Assembly: GCA_964616825.1 (NCBI GenBank) | Contig: CAZTSX010000002.1 | Coordinates: forward strand, 1-64,000 | Length of the DNA: 64,000 bases | Source of the DNA: QYOJ01 sp964616825 | GTDB lineage: Bacteria; Bacteroidota; Bacteroidia; Bacteroidales; FEN-979 | Reading direction: 5' to 3' | Shown here: positions 42,486 through 51,633 of the stretch, one piece after another | How the letters are laid out: every line of letters begins with the position of its first letter | How positions within the stretch are numbered: the stretch's first letter is position 1 | Notes under the pieces: model-generated | Seen by the model: only the letters and a program-made list of their open reading frames with translations | The model's database searches: none | Told to the model about the DNA's origin: nothing | Translations under genes and position numbers: made by a program

Positions 42486-44468
42486 TTAAACCGGTATTGT
42501 AAACCTGAATATGCTTCCCTTCCCCAGCTCGCTTTCTGCATTGATCGTTCCGCCATGTTTCTCGATGAACTCCTTACAGAGTAACAGGCCGAGTCCGGTT
42601 CCCTTTTCTCCATCCGTTCCGGTAGAGGAGTTAACCTCATCGAGGTTGAAGATCGTAGAGAGTCGGTTACTGCTGATTCCGACACCATTGTCTTCAACCG
42701 AAATTTCAATCTGTTTATCTGCAGCTTTGGCACGGATCACAATCCTCCCGTTCTGGTCGGTAAATTTGATGGCGTTGGATATGAGGTTCTGGAGAATTGA
42801 TTGTAACATGTCGGCATCTGCATGGATGATGATACGGGGTTCGACTTCGTTAAGCAGATCCAGGTTCTTCCGAAGGATGTTCACTGCCAGCTGGTCAGTA
42901 ACGAGGTTCACCTGCGACCCCAGGTTAAGCTGCTCTGGTTTATAATCGATTCCACCACGTTGTAACCGTGACCACTCCAGCAGGTTCTGCAGTAAGTTGA
43001 ACTGATTTCTCAAGAGCGAATGAAGTCGTCCGCTGTATTTTCGCATCTCCTGAATGGTCAGTTCTTCAGTAGGATCGGAGATCACTTCGCTTAACCCGAG
43101 GAGACCGGAGAAAGGACTCTTCAGATCGTGAGCGATGATTGAGAAGAACTTATCCTTGGCAGCATTTAGCTCGTGAAGTTCTTCATTGATCCGGCTGATC
43201 TCTATCTCCATCTTTTTTCGTTGAGTGATATCGCGGAAACCCCATACTCTTCCCGTGACCTTATCACCTAACACCAGAGGGTGTGAAATTCGCTCGAAGT
43301 AACGGCCATCCTTGAACTTCAGGATATCATTGTCAACACGGTCAGTCTGGTAAAGCTCTTTTACTTTTGTGAGAAACTGTTCCGGCTCTTCCAGTTGATC
43401 CAATACAAAACCGAGTAGCTGATCATCATCTTTGGATTCCATCACCTCTTCTGGAATTCTCCACATACTGGCGAATTTTTTGTTGACATGCGTCACCTTC
43501 CCCTGATCGTTTACCACCAATATTCCGGTCCCAATTGATTCGAGGGTACTCCGTAGCAACTCTTCGTTCTCCTGGATTGATTGTTCTCTCTTTTTTCGCT
43601 CAGAAATATCGATCGCCATGATGGCCAGCCGTGTTACTTTGCCCTCCTCAATGACCGGATAGATATAACTATCGAGCCACAGCCCGTTTCGCTGGTCTTC
43701 GAATCGGGCCACCTTCTTTTCCCGGATTGCCTCCGCGATCCTTTGTTTCCTGTGCTCCTTTAACGATACCGGCATCAGGTCAATAATGTTTTTACCGATG
43801 ATGTCATTCACTTTTTTACCAAGCCGTTCAGCTGTAGTTTCGTTGGCAACTAATATATTACCAGTAGTATCGATCAGGAAAACCGTCTCTTTGGATGCCT
43901 CAAGGATGGTACGTAGATTCGCTTCGCTCTCACGGATTGATTCAGCAACCAGCTTGTTCGACATCTCCTTCTGTTCCGAGATATCCGAGATGACATCCGC
44001 AAATAATTTTGGCTCGCCATCGCGATTATGAAGTAAAAAGAAATTTTCAAGAGTGGGAATCTTCTTCCCTTTGGCGCTGATCACGGCAAGTTCCCCAGTC
44101 CATTGCCCCTCTTTCATCACTGTTGGCAGGATCTCCTCCTTTAAGCGTTTCCGTATTTCGGGTGGATAATATGCGGGAAAGGGCTTTTTGTAAATATTTT
44201 CCTGGTTCTCTTCATCCAGAATTCGACACAATGCTGGATTCACATAGGTGATAGTTCCGTCGAGGTATGCCATCCCAAATCCCTGACCGGATGATTCTGC
44301 AAACCGTTTGAACACAAGCGTTTGTTCTTCAATCTCTTTCTTTTCCCGTGTTGATTGTTGAAGTTCCCCGTTAAGTTGTTCAACCTCTTTTGACAATTTT
44401 CCAACCTCTTTCCTCAAGCGTGATAACTCCTGCTCCTGAGTCTCTTTTCCCTTGGGTGATGGTTTCAT
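42486..44468 (-). CDS. Soluble PAS-domain sensor histidine kinase
   Basis: A 660-residue cytoplasmic kinase. A coiled coil (about 8-60, ELSRLRKEVGKLSKEVEQLNGELQQ) is followed by three PAS domains (about 65-175, 185-305 and 315-435). These are separated by typical PAC sequences such as VTRLAIMAIDISERKKRE. The kinase core has the phospho-accepting His in FFSIIAHDLKSPF (about 455) and an ATPase domain with NLISNAIKFTD, DNGVGI and GTGLGLLLC. No membrane helix is seen. No response regulator is adjacent. ATG 44468 fits the promoter below; the frame continues upstream to a GTG at 44612. Confidence 0.88.
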   Translation of the reverse strand: MKPSPKGKETQEQELSRLRKEVGKLSKEVEQLNGELQQSTREKKEIEEQTLVFKRFAESSGQGFGMAYLDGTITYVNPALCRILDEENQENIYKKPFPAYYPPEIRKRLKEEILPTVMKEGQWTGELAVISAKGKKIPTLENFFLLHNRDGEPKLFADVISDISEQKEMSNKLVAESIRESEANLRTILEASKETVFLIDTTGNILVANETTAERLGKKVNDIIGKNIIDLMPVSLKEHRKQRIAEAIREKKVARFEDQRNGLWLDSYIYPVIEEGKVTRLAIMAIDISERKKREQSIQENEELLRSTLESIGTGILVVNDQGKVTHVNKKFASMWRIPEEVMESKDDDQLLGFVLDQLEEPEQFLTKVKELYQTDRVDNDILKFKDGRYFERISHPLVLGDKVTGRVWGFRDITQRKKMEIEISRINEELHELNAAKDKFFSIIAHDLKSPFSGLLGLSEVISDPTEELTIQEMRKYSGRLHSLLRNQFNLLQNLLEWSRLQRGGIDYKPEQLNLGSQVNLVTDQLAVNILRKNLDLLNEVEPRIIIHADADMLQSILQNLISNAIKFTDQNGRIVIRAKAADKQIEISVEDNGVGISSNRLSTIFNLDEVNSSTGTDGEKGTGLGLLLCKEFIEKHGGTINAESELGKGSIFRFTIPV

Positions 44469-44495
44469 CTGGATGTTGTTTTGGATAAGCGGAAG

Positions 44496-44526
44496 CAAAT
44501 ATACAAACCCTGATATCAAAAACCAA
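44496..44526 (-). promoter_or_regulatory. Bacteroidota-type promoter of the PAS kinase gene
   Basis: On the minus strand TTG (44526-44524) and TATATTTG (44503-44496) are 20 bases apart. The -7 element ends 27 bases before the ATG at 44468, which supports that start. Confidence 0.55.
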
Positions 44527-44649
44527 TAGTTTAACCGCTCGCAATCTGCAACCAGATTTTTTGTCCTTTCCTTGAACTTTCCACGAGCGCTGAAGTTAGT
44601 ATGCGGAGACACTGAGTTTTGTATGTTAAACCTTGAACCTCAAAAGTAT

Positions 44650-44657
44650 TAACTTTG
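44650..44657 (+). promoter_or_regulatory. -7 promoter element of the PHP protein gene
   Basis: TAACTTTG followed by CCC matches TAnnTTTG, 25 bases before the ATG at 44683. A -33 element at normal spacing is not clear. Confidence 0.45.
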
Positions 44658-44682
44658 CCCTCTGAAACATAAGATTATCTTT

Positions 44683-45918
44683 ATGAAGAGATCTATCCGA
44701 AAAATCTTCAAATGGCTCCTGAAACTGCTTCTCTGGTGTTTTGGAATCATTCTTCTCGTGGAGGCGATCCTCTATTTCCTGGCCCCAATTTACGATTTTC
44801 AAGAGCCCAAACCCTTTTCAGGAGATCAATGGTACAACCCTTACCACGATATTGATACGAATAACTGGCGCAGAGCCAACTTCCATTTTCATACCCATCG
44901 GTGGGGAGGGATTACCTCAGGAACTGGTACCGAACAGGAGTGCTATGACCAGTACAAGAAATTGGGATATTCCATATCAGCACTCTCTCATTATCAGCAC
45001 ATTAGCGAATTTCAAAAAGACTCACCTTATTACATTCCTGTTTATGAGCATGGCTTTGGAATCTGGAAAAAACATCAGGTGCTGATCGGGGCCAAACGTG
45101 TGTTGTGGCTTGATTACTCCCTGATACAAAATATCAATCACAAACAGTATATCATCAATCGTCTTCGCCCTACCAGTGATATAGTCACCCTGGCACATCC
45201 CGACTGGGAAAATGGATATACCCTCAAGGATATGAGATACCTTTCGAATTACGACCTTGTTGAGGTGCTGAATAACAACTGGAACTCGATTAAACAGTGG
45301 GATGCTGCACTGTCGGCTGGCCGACCAGTCTACATTCAGGGTGACGATGACGGACACAACATCTACAATCCTTACGTGGTAGGAAGAAGATGCACGTATG
45401 TGAACTCTCCAACCCGGAATGCCGAAGATATCATACATAACTTGAAAACCGGAAATGCCTTTGGCGCAGATATTTATATGCGGGAGTATGAACCCTTTGA
45501 AGAGAAGGAAGCCCGGGCAAAAATGGTGCCACAGGTCACGGATATTTTCATAAGTAAGGACACCTTGTTTGTACATACAGACACGGTGGCCATGAAATTC
45601 ACCTTTATTGGTCAGAATGGAAAGGCGAAAAAAGTCCAGTATATAACAGATGATGCCTGGTATGTATTACAACAGGAAGACACCTACATCCGTACCAACA
45701 TTGTTTTCTACAGCCAGTGGAAACACCCGGGTACGAAGTTTTACCTCAACCCTGTCTTTCGTTACGATGGTACACCTCCGGTCAATAAGCTGACAGCTAA
45801 GATCAACTGGGAACGTACCTGGATTTTCCGGATCATGACTCTGGGATCTCTGGCAGTTGCCTTCTACCTTGTCATCCGCTATCGCTGGAGAAAATCACGT
45901 AGAAAAGCACGATCCTGA
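44683..45918 (+). CDS. PHP-domain protein with membrane helices at both ends
   Basis: A 411-residue protein. A basic N-terminus and helix (LLKLLLWCFGIILLVEAILYFL) and a C-terminal helix (IFRIMTLGSLAVAFYLVIRY) anchor it. The middle is a PHP-type metal-dependent phosphoesterase fold: NFHFHTHRWGG (about 68, first metal site), LSHYQH, LAHPDWENG and the late acidic QGDDDGHN. It probably acts in the periplasm; its substrate is unknown. Its TGA shares one base with the ATG of the next gene, a GT39 glycosyltransferase, so the two are translationally coupled and may act on the same envelope glycolipid. Confidence 0.78.
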   Translation: MKRSIRKIFKWLLKLLLWCFGIILLVEAILYFLAPIYDFQEPKPFSGDQWYNPYHDIDTNNWRRANFHFHTHRWGGITSGTGTEQECYDQYKKLGYSISALSHYQHISEFQKDSPYYIPVYEHGFGIWKKHQVLIGAKRVLWLDYSLIQNINHKQYIINRLRPTSDIVTLAHPDWENGYTLKDMRYLSNYDLVEVLNNNWNSIKQWDAALSAGRPVYIQGDDDGHNIYNPYVVGRRCTYVNSPTRNAEDIIHNLKTGNAFGADIYMREYEPFEEKEARAKMVPQVTDIFISKDTLFVHTDTVAMKFTFIGQNGKAKKVQYITDDAWYVLQQEDTYIRTNIVFYSQWKHPGTKFYLNPVFRYDGTPPVNKLTAKINWERTWIFRIMTLGSLAVAFYLVIRYRWRKSRRKARS

Positions 45919-47732
45919 TGGACGAGAAACGGAGAATAACCTGGATACTGGCATTTCTGCTTGTTGTTTCGGCGATCATCCGTGGATTTGTTGCCGGATT
46001 CATTGAATTTGGCTATGACGAGGTCTACTATTGGACCTACGCTCTCTATCCCGATCTCAGCCATTTCGACCACCCTCCACTACTCGGATGGGTGATCCAA
46101 CTCTTCACGCTGAACCTGACACTGGATAGCGAATTTTTCATCCGCCTGGCAGCTGTTGTCACCGGTACAATAAACACCTGGATCATTTTCCGGATAGGAG
46201 CATATATCAAAGATGACAGGACCGGACTCTTTGCTGCTTTTCTCTTTACAACATCTTTCTACGGATTTGTACTCTGCGGGATATTCATTCTTCCCGATGC
46301 TCCGCAGAGTCTTTTCTGGTTGCTAACCCTCTGGTTCCTGCTTCGCTCACTTCCCGACAAAGAGTGCTCGCGGAAGAGCCGGAACTTCCTTTTTTATGCC
46401 GGAATTACTGCCGGGCTGGCCCTGCTGTCGAAATATCATTCAGTATTCCTGGTCACCGGAGCTTTTATTTACATCCTGAAATATAACAATAAGTGGCTGA
46501 CTGTCAGGGAAACCTGGTATGCTTTTTTGCTGATCATATTGATGTTTCTTCCGGTTATCTTATGGAACTTCGACAACGATTTCATCAGCTTCACTTACCA
46601 TAGCGGGCGCACGATTACCGAAACAGGTCCCTGGCTCCATCCGGAGTTCCTGGTCGTTGAGATCGTCGGGGAGATATTTTACAATAACCCGGTCAACGTT
46701 GTGTTGATTATCATCGCTATCGTTGCGATGAGTAAGAGGCAACAATTTATTAAAAAGGAGTATCGCAATCTCATTCTTTGGATCAGTCTCCCACTGATAG
46801 GTGTATTTTTGATCTTTGCCCTCTTTGCCCGCACATTGCCTCACTGGACAGGACCCGCTTACTTCGGATTAATTCTGATTGCTGCTGCTTGGTTGTCGGA
46901 ACGAAGCAAAAAGCGCTATCGATGGAAACTATTTCCCCAACCAATACGGATATCGACATACCTGCTACTGCTATTGATCGTGATGGCAGTTGGGCAGATC
47001 CGTTTTGGATGGATGCCGTTATCGAAATGGATGGGAAGAGATTTTACTCACGACCTGTACGGCTGGAATCAACTGGGAGAGAAATTTGCTCCTTTCGCCG
47101 AATTCGACCAGCAATTTCTGCTTATCGATGCCCCGGCTCCGATTTTCACTTTCCGCTGGTTTCCGGCGGCCAATTACGACTACTACATCGCACGAAAAAC
47201 CGGAAATCGGGTCTATGCACTGGGGACTCTTGACCGAATCCATAAGTATCACTGGATCAACAAAGAAAGAGGGAACCTGCCAATCGGGACAGATGCTTAC
47301 TACATCACCTTAAGCGACGATTACGCCGATCCGCAAGAACTTTACGGAGATCTCTTTAGCGTCATCCAGCCTTCTGATACCATTGAAATTACGAGAGGGA
47401 ATGAGCTGGTCAGGAAAGCTTTTATCTACCGGTTGATCGACTTGAAAGATGATATGCTTTTTATCCCTGATTATGCTATTGATCAGAAGGATTCCGAGAC
47501 AGAGCGGATGATCTACTTTCAGCGGCAGATCCAGAACAACCCTGAAGGTTTAAGGATATTGCGAAAGAGAGCAAACGAGGCAAATATGAGTCTGGAATCT
47601 ATGATCGTGCTGGAGGCCCGGAAGATGTTGGAACGCGAAAAAGGGGTCATACGAGATTTCCAGACACTCGACAGCCTCAAAGCAGATTTCAAAACAGATA
47701 CCACCCCCCGCAAACTCGATTACTTCCCATAA
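45918..47732 (+). CDS. Polyprenyl-phosphate-sugar glycosyltransferase (GT39/ArnT-like)
   Basis: A 604-residue polytopic membrane protein with about 10-12 hydrophobic helices, of the GT39/ArnT/PMT superfamily. The first periplasmic loop has the catalytic acid pair in FGYDEVYYWTYAL (about 32) and the following LSHFDHPPLLGW. Such enzymes use a lipid-linked sugar to glycosylate lipids or proteins on the outer side of the inner membrane. The acceptor is not known. It is coupled to the PHP-domain gene by a one-base overlap. Confidence 0.88.
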   Translation: MDEKRRITWILAFLLVVSAIIRGFVAGFIEFGYDEVYYWTYALYPDLSHFDHPPLLGWVIQLFTLNLTLDSEFFIRLAAVVTGTINTWIIFRIGAYIKDDRTGLFAAFLFTTSFYGFVLCGIFILPDAPQSLFWLLTLWFLLRSLPDKECSRKSRNFLFYAGITAGLALLSKYHSVFLVTGAFIYILKYNNKWLTVRETWYAFLLIILMFLPVILWNFDNDFISFTYHSGRTITETGPWLHPEFLVVEIVGEIFYNNPVNVVLIIIAIVAMSKRQQFIKKEYRNLILWISLPLIGVFLIFALFARTLPHWTGPAYFGLILIAAAWLSERSKKRYRWKLFPQPIRISTYLLLLLIVMAVGQIRFGWMPLSKWMGRDFTHDLYGWNQLGEKFAPFAEFDQQFLLIDAPAPIFTFRWFPAANYDYYIARKTGNRVYALGTLDRIHKYHWINKERGNLPIGTDAYYITLSDDYADPQELYGDLFSVIQPSDTIEITRGNELVRKAFIYRLIDLKDDMLFIPDYAIDQKDSETERMIYFQRQIQNNPEGLRILRKRANEANMSLESMIVLEARKMLEREKGVIRDFQTLDSLKADFKTDTTPRKLDYFP

Positions 47733-47738
47733 TAGCAA

Positions 47739-47794
47739 CTCACCAGTTCACCAACTCACACCTTCACACTCTCATACCCTCACACCCTCATACC
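47739..47794. repeat. Tandem octamer array (C/T)TCA(C/T).CC x7 next to the fumC stop
   Basis: Seven octamers (CTCACCAG, TTCACCAA, CTCACACC, TTCACACT, CTCATACC, CTCACACC, CTCATACC) fill the space between the GT39 gene and fumC. The last base is the one before the reverse-strand stop of fumC. Confidence 0.8.
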
Positions 47795-49186
47795 TTATTT
47801 CGGTCCTGTCATTTTCGTTGGATCAACGATTTTATTGAACTCCTCTTCGGTTAGCAGACCCAAAGCCAGAGCAGCCTCCTTGAGGGTGGTGTTCTCCTGG
47901 TGTGCTTTCTTGGCGATCTTTGCAGCATTTTCATAGCCAATGTGCGGATTCAGAGAGGTAACCAGCATCAGGGAGTTTTTCAGGTTGTGGTTGATGTTTT
48001 CCAGATGAGGCTGGATTCCAACCACGCAGTTATCCGTAAAAGAAACCGCCGCATCCCCGATCAAGCGTGCTGACTCAAGCACATTCTTGATCATCACAGG
48101 TTTGAAAACATTCAGTTGAAAATGGCCGCTGATCCCACCTACATTTACCGCTACATCATTGCCAAGCACCTGTGCACACACCATGGTCATTGCTTCCGGC
48201 TGGGTTGGATTTACTTTTCCAGGCATGATAGAGGAGCCGGGTTCATTGGCCGGGAGGATCAGTTCACCGATCCCGCAACGGGGGCCTGAGGCAGACAGCC
48301 TGATGTTGCTGGCAATATGCATCAGGCTAACTGCCAGAGTTTTCAAGGCACCTGATGTCTCTACCATGGCATCATGAGCCGAAAGGGATTCAAATTTGTT
48401 AGGGGCAGTTACCAGGGGCAATCCGGTCAGGTTGGCGATCTCGGTTGCAACAAGAGAATCGTATCCTTTGGGGGCATTCAGGCCGGTACCGACTGCAGTA
48501 CCACCTAGCGCCAGTTCGGCCAGATGGGGCAGGGTATTTTTCAATGCCTTGATACCATGTTCGAGCTGGGAAACATAGCCAGAGAATTCCTGGAAGAGGG
48601 TCAGTGGGGTTGCATCCATCAGGTGGGTTCTCCCGGTTTTGACGATGGCTGAAAATTCTTCAGCCTTTTTCTGTAAGGCCTCTTTCAATTTCTCTACTCC
48701 CGGAATCGTCGTTTTAACAACCATGTCGTAAGCAGCGATACTCATAGCAGTTGGGAAGGTGTCGTTCGACGACTGGCTTTTGTTCACATCATCATTGGGA
48801 TGGATGAATGATTTTTCCCCGAGCTTTCCACCGTGAAGGACATGCCCCCGATTGGCGATCACCTCATTGAGGTTCATGTTGGTCTGTGTCCCTGACCCGG
48901 TTTGCCAGATCACCAGCGGAAACTGATCATCGAGTTTTCCACTTAGGATCTCATCGCAGGCAGTAACAATCAGGTTTTTTTTCTCATCTGGTAATACTCC
49001 AAGTTCAGCGTTGACGATAGCTGCGGCTTTTTTCAGGATGGCCATGCCATGGATGACCTCTTTGGGCATGGAACCTGCTTCGCCAATTTTAAAGTTCCCG
49101 ACGGATCGTTGGGTTTGTGCTCCCCAATATTTAGTGGCAGGGACCTCAACCTGGCCCATGGTGTCTGTTTCTATTCGTACGTTCAT
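47795..49186 (-). CDS. fumC: Class II fumarate hydratase
   Basis: The iron-free fumarase interconverts fumarate and malate in the TCA cycle. The 463-residue protein has the superfamily signature SSIMPGKVNPTQ (about 318-329), the SGSGTQTNMNLNEVIANR substrate region (about 96), and the RTHLMDATPL segment with the catalytic His (about 186). It is the last gene of recX-prfB-arsC-like-fumC, starting 19 bases after the arsC-like gene. Confidence 0.96.
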   Translation of the reverse strand: MNVRIETDTMGQVEVPATKYWGAQTQRSVGNFKIGEAGSMPKEVIHGMAILKKAAAIVNAELGVLPDEKKNLIVTACDEILSGKLDDQFPLVIWQTGSGTQTNMNLNEVIANRGHVLHGGKLGEKSFIHPNDDVNKSQSSNDTFPTAMSIAAYDMVVKTTIPGVEKLKEALQKKAEEFSAIVKTGRTHLMDATPLTLFQEFSGYVSQLEHGIKALKNTLPHLAELALGGTAVGTGLNAPKGYDSLVATEIANLTGLPLVTAPNKFESLSAHDAMVETSGALKTLAVSLMHIASNIRLSASGPRCGIGELILPANEPGSSIMPGKVNPTQPEAMTMVCAQVLGNDVAVNVGGISGHFQLNVFKPVMIKNVLESARLIGDAAVSFTDNCVVGIQPHLENINHNLKNSLMLVTSLNPHIGYENAAKIAKKAHQENTTLKEAALALGLLTEEEFNKIVDPTKMTGPK

Positions 49187-49205
49187 GGTAAAATATTTTT
49201 ATTGG

Positions 49206-49550
49206 TTATGATAAAAAGGATTCAATGTTTTCAACCGGATCACCGATCACGGCTTTATACTCCCGCTCTATAATCGGTCGCTGGATTAATTTCGGATTCT
49301 CAACCATGATCCGGATCCATTCATGATCGTTAAATCGCTTGCCCTTCAGGTTTTTCTTATAATACTCCTCCTGTTTGCGGATCAATTCTTCAGGCTTCCG
49401 GTTTAGTTTCACCAGCAGATTTTCCAGTTTTTTCACTGTGAACGACTCTTTGAAGTATTCCACGGTTTCAAACTGTACATTTTTTTCCTGGAGATATTGT
49501 AGCCCTGCCCTGGATTTGCGACATCTGGGATTGTGGTATATCCGTATCAT
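49206..49550 (-). CDS. ArsC/Spx-family thioredoxin-fold protein
   Basis: A 114-residue ArsC-family protein. The N-terminal redox Cys lies in HNPRCRKSRAGLQYL (Cys at about 10), and the conserved RPII motif (about 91) matches glutaredoxin-coupled arsenate reductases. It could reduce arsenate or act like the uncharacterised YffB group; no arsenic genes are nearby. Its ATG overlaps the prfB stop by 4 bases (ATGA). Confidence 0.85.
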   Translation of the reverse strand: MIRIYHNPRCRKSRAGLQYLQEKNVQFETVEYFKESFTVKKLENLLVKLNRKPEELIRKQEEYYKKNLKGKRFNDHEWIRIMVENPKLIQRPIIEREYKAVIGDPVENIESFLS

Positions 49551-50636
49551 TTACTTCCGAATTCCATGAGGTATGCTTTGATGAAGTCGTTCAGGTTGCC
49601 ATCCATGACACCCTGGACATCCGATGTTTCGTGCTCGGTACGCAGATCCTTGACCATCTTGTAAGGATGCATGACATAGTTGCGGATCTGGCTTCCCCAT
49701 TCGATCCGTTTCTTGCTGCTTTCAATCTCATCCAGTTTTTCGCGTTTCTTACGGAGCTCGATCTCGTAGAGTTGCGATTTCAACATGCGTATCGCCTTCT
49801 CTCTGTTCTGTCCCTGTGATCGTGTCTCCTGGCATTCGATAATGATGCCGGTAGGCTCATGCTTTAACCGCACTGCAGTCTCCACTTTATTGACATTCTG
49901 ACCGCCTGGCCCACTTGCGCGAAAGGTGTCCCATGTGATATCCGCCTGGTTAATTTCGATTTCGATGTCGTCGTCGATCTCCGGATAGGCGTAAACAGAT
50001 GCAAACGAGGTATGACGTTTGTGGTTAGCATCAAAAGGAGAGAGACGAACCAGCCGGTGAACACCATTTTCACCTTTCAAATAGCCATATGCGTAGTCGC
50101 CTTCAATTTCGAGCGTGACCTGCTTGATTCCCGCTACCTCCCCCTCCTGAAAATCGAGCTCTTTCACTTTGTAGCCATTCAGCTCTCCCCAACGGATGTA
50201 CATCCTCATCAGCATTGCCGCCCAGTCCTGGCTCTCGGTGCCACCGGCTCCTGAGTTGATCTGAAGAATGACATTCAACTGGTCCTCTTCCCCACTTAAC
50301 ATATTTCGGAATTCCAGCTCTTCTATAAGCTTCAAAGTCTCCTGGTAATGCGAATCGACCTCCTTCTCGCTTCCTTCACCCCCCTCAAAAAATTCAAGGA
50401 TAACCTTCAGATCTTCAAAACTTGCAGCGGTTTTTTGAAATGCGCCTGTCCACGCTTTTTTCTTCTGGATCAATTTGAGAAGTTTTTCCGCCTCTTTAGG
50501 GTTGTTCCAGAATGTCGGTTCATGTGTTAGCTTCTCTTCTTCTTCAATCTGTGTTAATTTGGTTTCGATGTCAAAGAAACCTCCTCAGGGCTTCTACCCG
50601 TTGACTCAAATCTTTGATCTCTTCCTTGTCTGCCAT
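49547..50636 (-). CDS. prfB: Peptide chain release factor 2 with programmed +1 frameshift
   Basis: RF2 ends translation at UGA and UAA. The gene starts at ATG 50636 (MADKEEIKDLSQRVEALRRFL), meets TGA at 50571-50573, and continues in the +1 frame with DIETKLTQIEEEEKL, giving about 362 residues. The second part has the release motif RASGPGGQNVNKV. The frameshift lets RF2 control its own level: low RF2 stalls the ribosome at UGA and favours the shift. The start is 1 base after the recX stop, so the two are coupled. Confidence 0.95.
50570..50585 (-). promoter_or_regulatory. Programmed +1 frameshift site of prfB
   Basis: On the minus strand the coding sequence reads AGGAGG TTT CTT TGA C. The internal Shine-Dalgarno-like AGGAGG, 3 bases before the slippery CTT and the in-frame TGA C, is the canonical RF2 recoding signal. 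Confidence 0.93.
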
Positions 50637-50637
50637 G

Positions 50638-51108
50638 CTATTTTTTTTGTTCATTCATCATCCGGAGAACCAGACCGATTTCGTATCCTTTCCCCACAAC
50701 AAAATTGATAATTTTCTCCCGTTTGTTCAAGGTTTTTCCCAATTTTATTTCAAGATCTTTTTTCCGGATCAATGATCGGATGGAATCCATGTAACTCGCT
50801 TCATCAATCTCCTCCAGAGCCTCTTTGATATGTTGCTCATCAATCTTCCTGGCTTTCAACGCAAAAACGATCCGTTGCTTCCCCCACTTGTTGCCCCTGA
50901 ACTTTCCTCTAACAAACGACCTGGCAAACCGGAGATCATCCACATACCCCTCTTTTGCTAACTCCATGATCACCCGCTCTATCAATCCCTTTGATACCTT
51001 CCATCCCTGCAACTTCATCTCCACATCCCGCTTGCAGCGATCCTGATAGGAGCAGTAGCGTGTTAGCCTGGCGTATAATGTTTGAAAATCGGAAGAAGAG
51101 GTTTTCAT
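50638..51108 (-). CDS. recX: Regulatory protein RecX
   Basis: RecX limits RecA filament growth. The 156-residue protein is made of the family's three-helix repeats: LTRYCSYQDRCKRDVEMKL, YVDDLRFARSFVRGKFRG, then GKQRIVFALKARKIDEQHIKEAL. recA is not in the window. It is the first gene of the recX-prfB operon, with a heptamer array directly upstream. Confidence 0.9.
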   Translation of the reverse strand: MKTSSSDFQTLYARLTRYCSYQDRCKRDVEMKLQGWKVSKGLIERVIMELAKEGYVDDLRFARSFVRGKFRGNKWGKQRIVFALKARKIDEQHIKEALEEIDEASYMDSIRSLIRKKDLEIKLGKTLNKREKIINFVVGKGYEIGLVLRMMNEQKK

Positions 51109-51112
51109 TTTG

Positions 51113-51159
51113 GTGAAACGTGAAACGTGAAACGTGAAACGTGAAACGTGAAACGTGAA
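51113..51159 (+). repeat. Tandem heptamer array GTGAAAC x6 plus GTGAA
   Basis: Six perfect copies and a partial one. It lies 4 bases upstream of the recX start and upstream of the four-helix-bundle gene, where a matching inverted array lies on the other side. Confidence 0.9.
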
Positions 51160-51223
51160 TAAAAGTGAAAATAAAGATATAACCTTTTAATGGTTTTTTG
51201 GATTAATGGGAAAATATTTAATT

Positions 51224-51598
51224 ATGAAAAAAATCAGCACACATGAGAATCTTGATCTTTGGCAATTATCGATTGAATTTGTTACAGAGATATACAGAAA
51301 GACAAGCGAGTTTCCTCCCAATGAGAAATATGGTTTAGTAAGCCAGATGAGACGTGCAGCCGTTTCTATCCCATCTAATATTGCTGAGGGTGCAGCTCGA
51401 AATCATACAAAGGAAATGATTCAATTCCTATATGTTTCTTTAGGCTCGATTGCAGAGCTAGAAACTCAGATAGAAATTTCTATGCGATTAGGTTTATTAA
51501 ATCAGGATAATGACCTGTTAAATAAACTCATACGTTTGAAGATGATGACGATCAAACTGATAAAGGCATTAAAAATCAGAACACAAGGAAACAAGTAA
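51224..51598 (+). CDS. Four-helix-bundle protein (23S-intervening-sequence type)
   Basis: A 124-residue helical protein of the TIGR02436 group, known from 23S rRNA intervening sequences and from many intergenic loci. The helices show ENLDLWQLSIEFVTEIYRKT, YGLVSQMRRAAVSIPSNIAEGAARN (the conserved signature) and FLYVSLGSIAELETQIEIS. Start could be 51206 or 51224. Function is unknown. The gene is AT-rich and sits between inverted heptamer arrays. Confidence 0.85.
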   Translation: MKKISTHENLDLWQLSIEFVTEIYRKTSEFPPNEKYGLVSQMRRAAVSIPSNIAEGAARNHTKEMIQFLYVSLGSIAELETQIEISMRLGLLNQDNDLLNKLIRLKMMTIKLIKALKIRTQGNK

Positions 51599-51605
51599 TC
51601 TGCAT

Positions 51606-51633
51606 TCACGATTCACGTTTCACGATTCACGAC
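51606..51633. repeat. Tandem heptamer array TCACG(A/T). x4 next to the GH38 stop
   Basis: TCACGAT, TCACGTT, TCACGAT and TCACGAC end at the base before the reverse-strand stop of the GH38 gene. The reverse complement reads as GTGAATC/GTGAAAC units, so it is inverted relative to the array at 51113. Confidence 0.8.

Noticed and set aside
51113..51633. CRISPR array made of short repeats
   Set aside because: Units are 7 bases with no spacers between them, and no cas genes are present.
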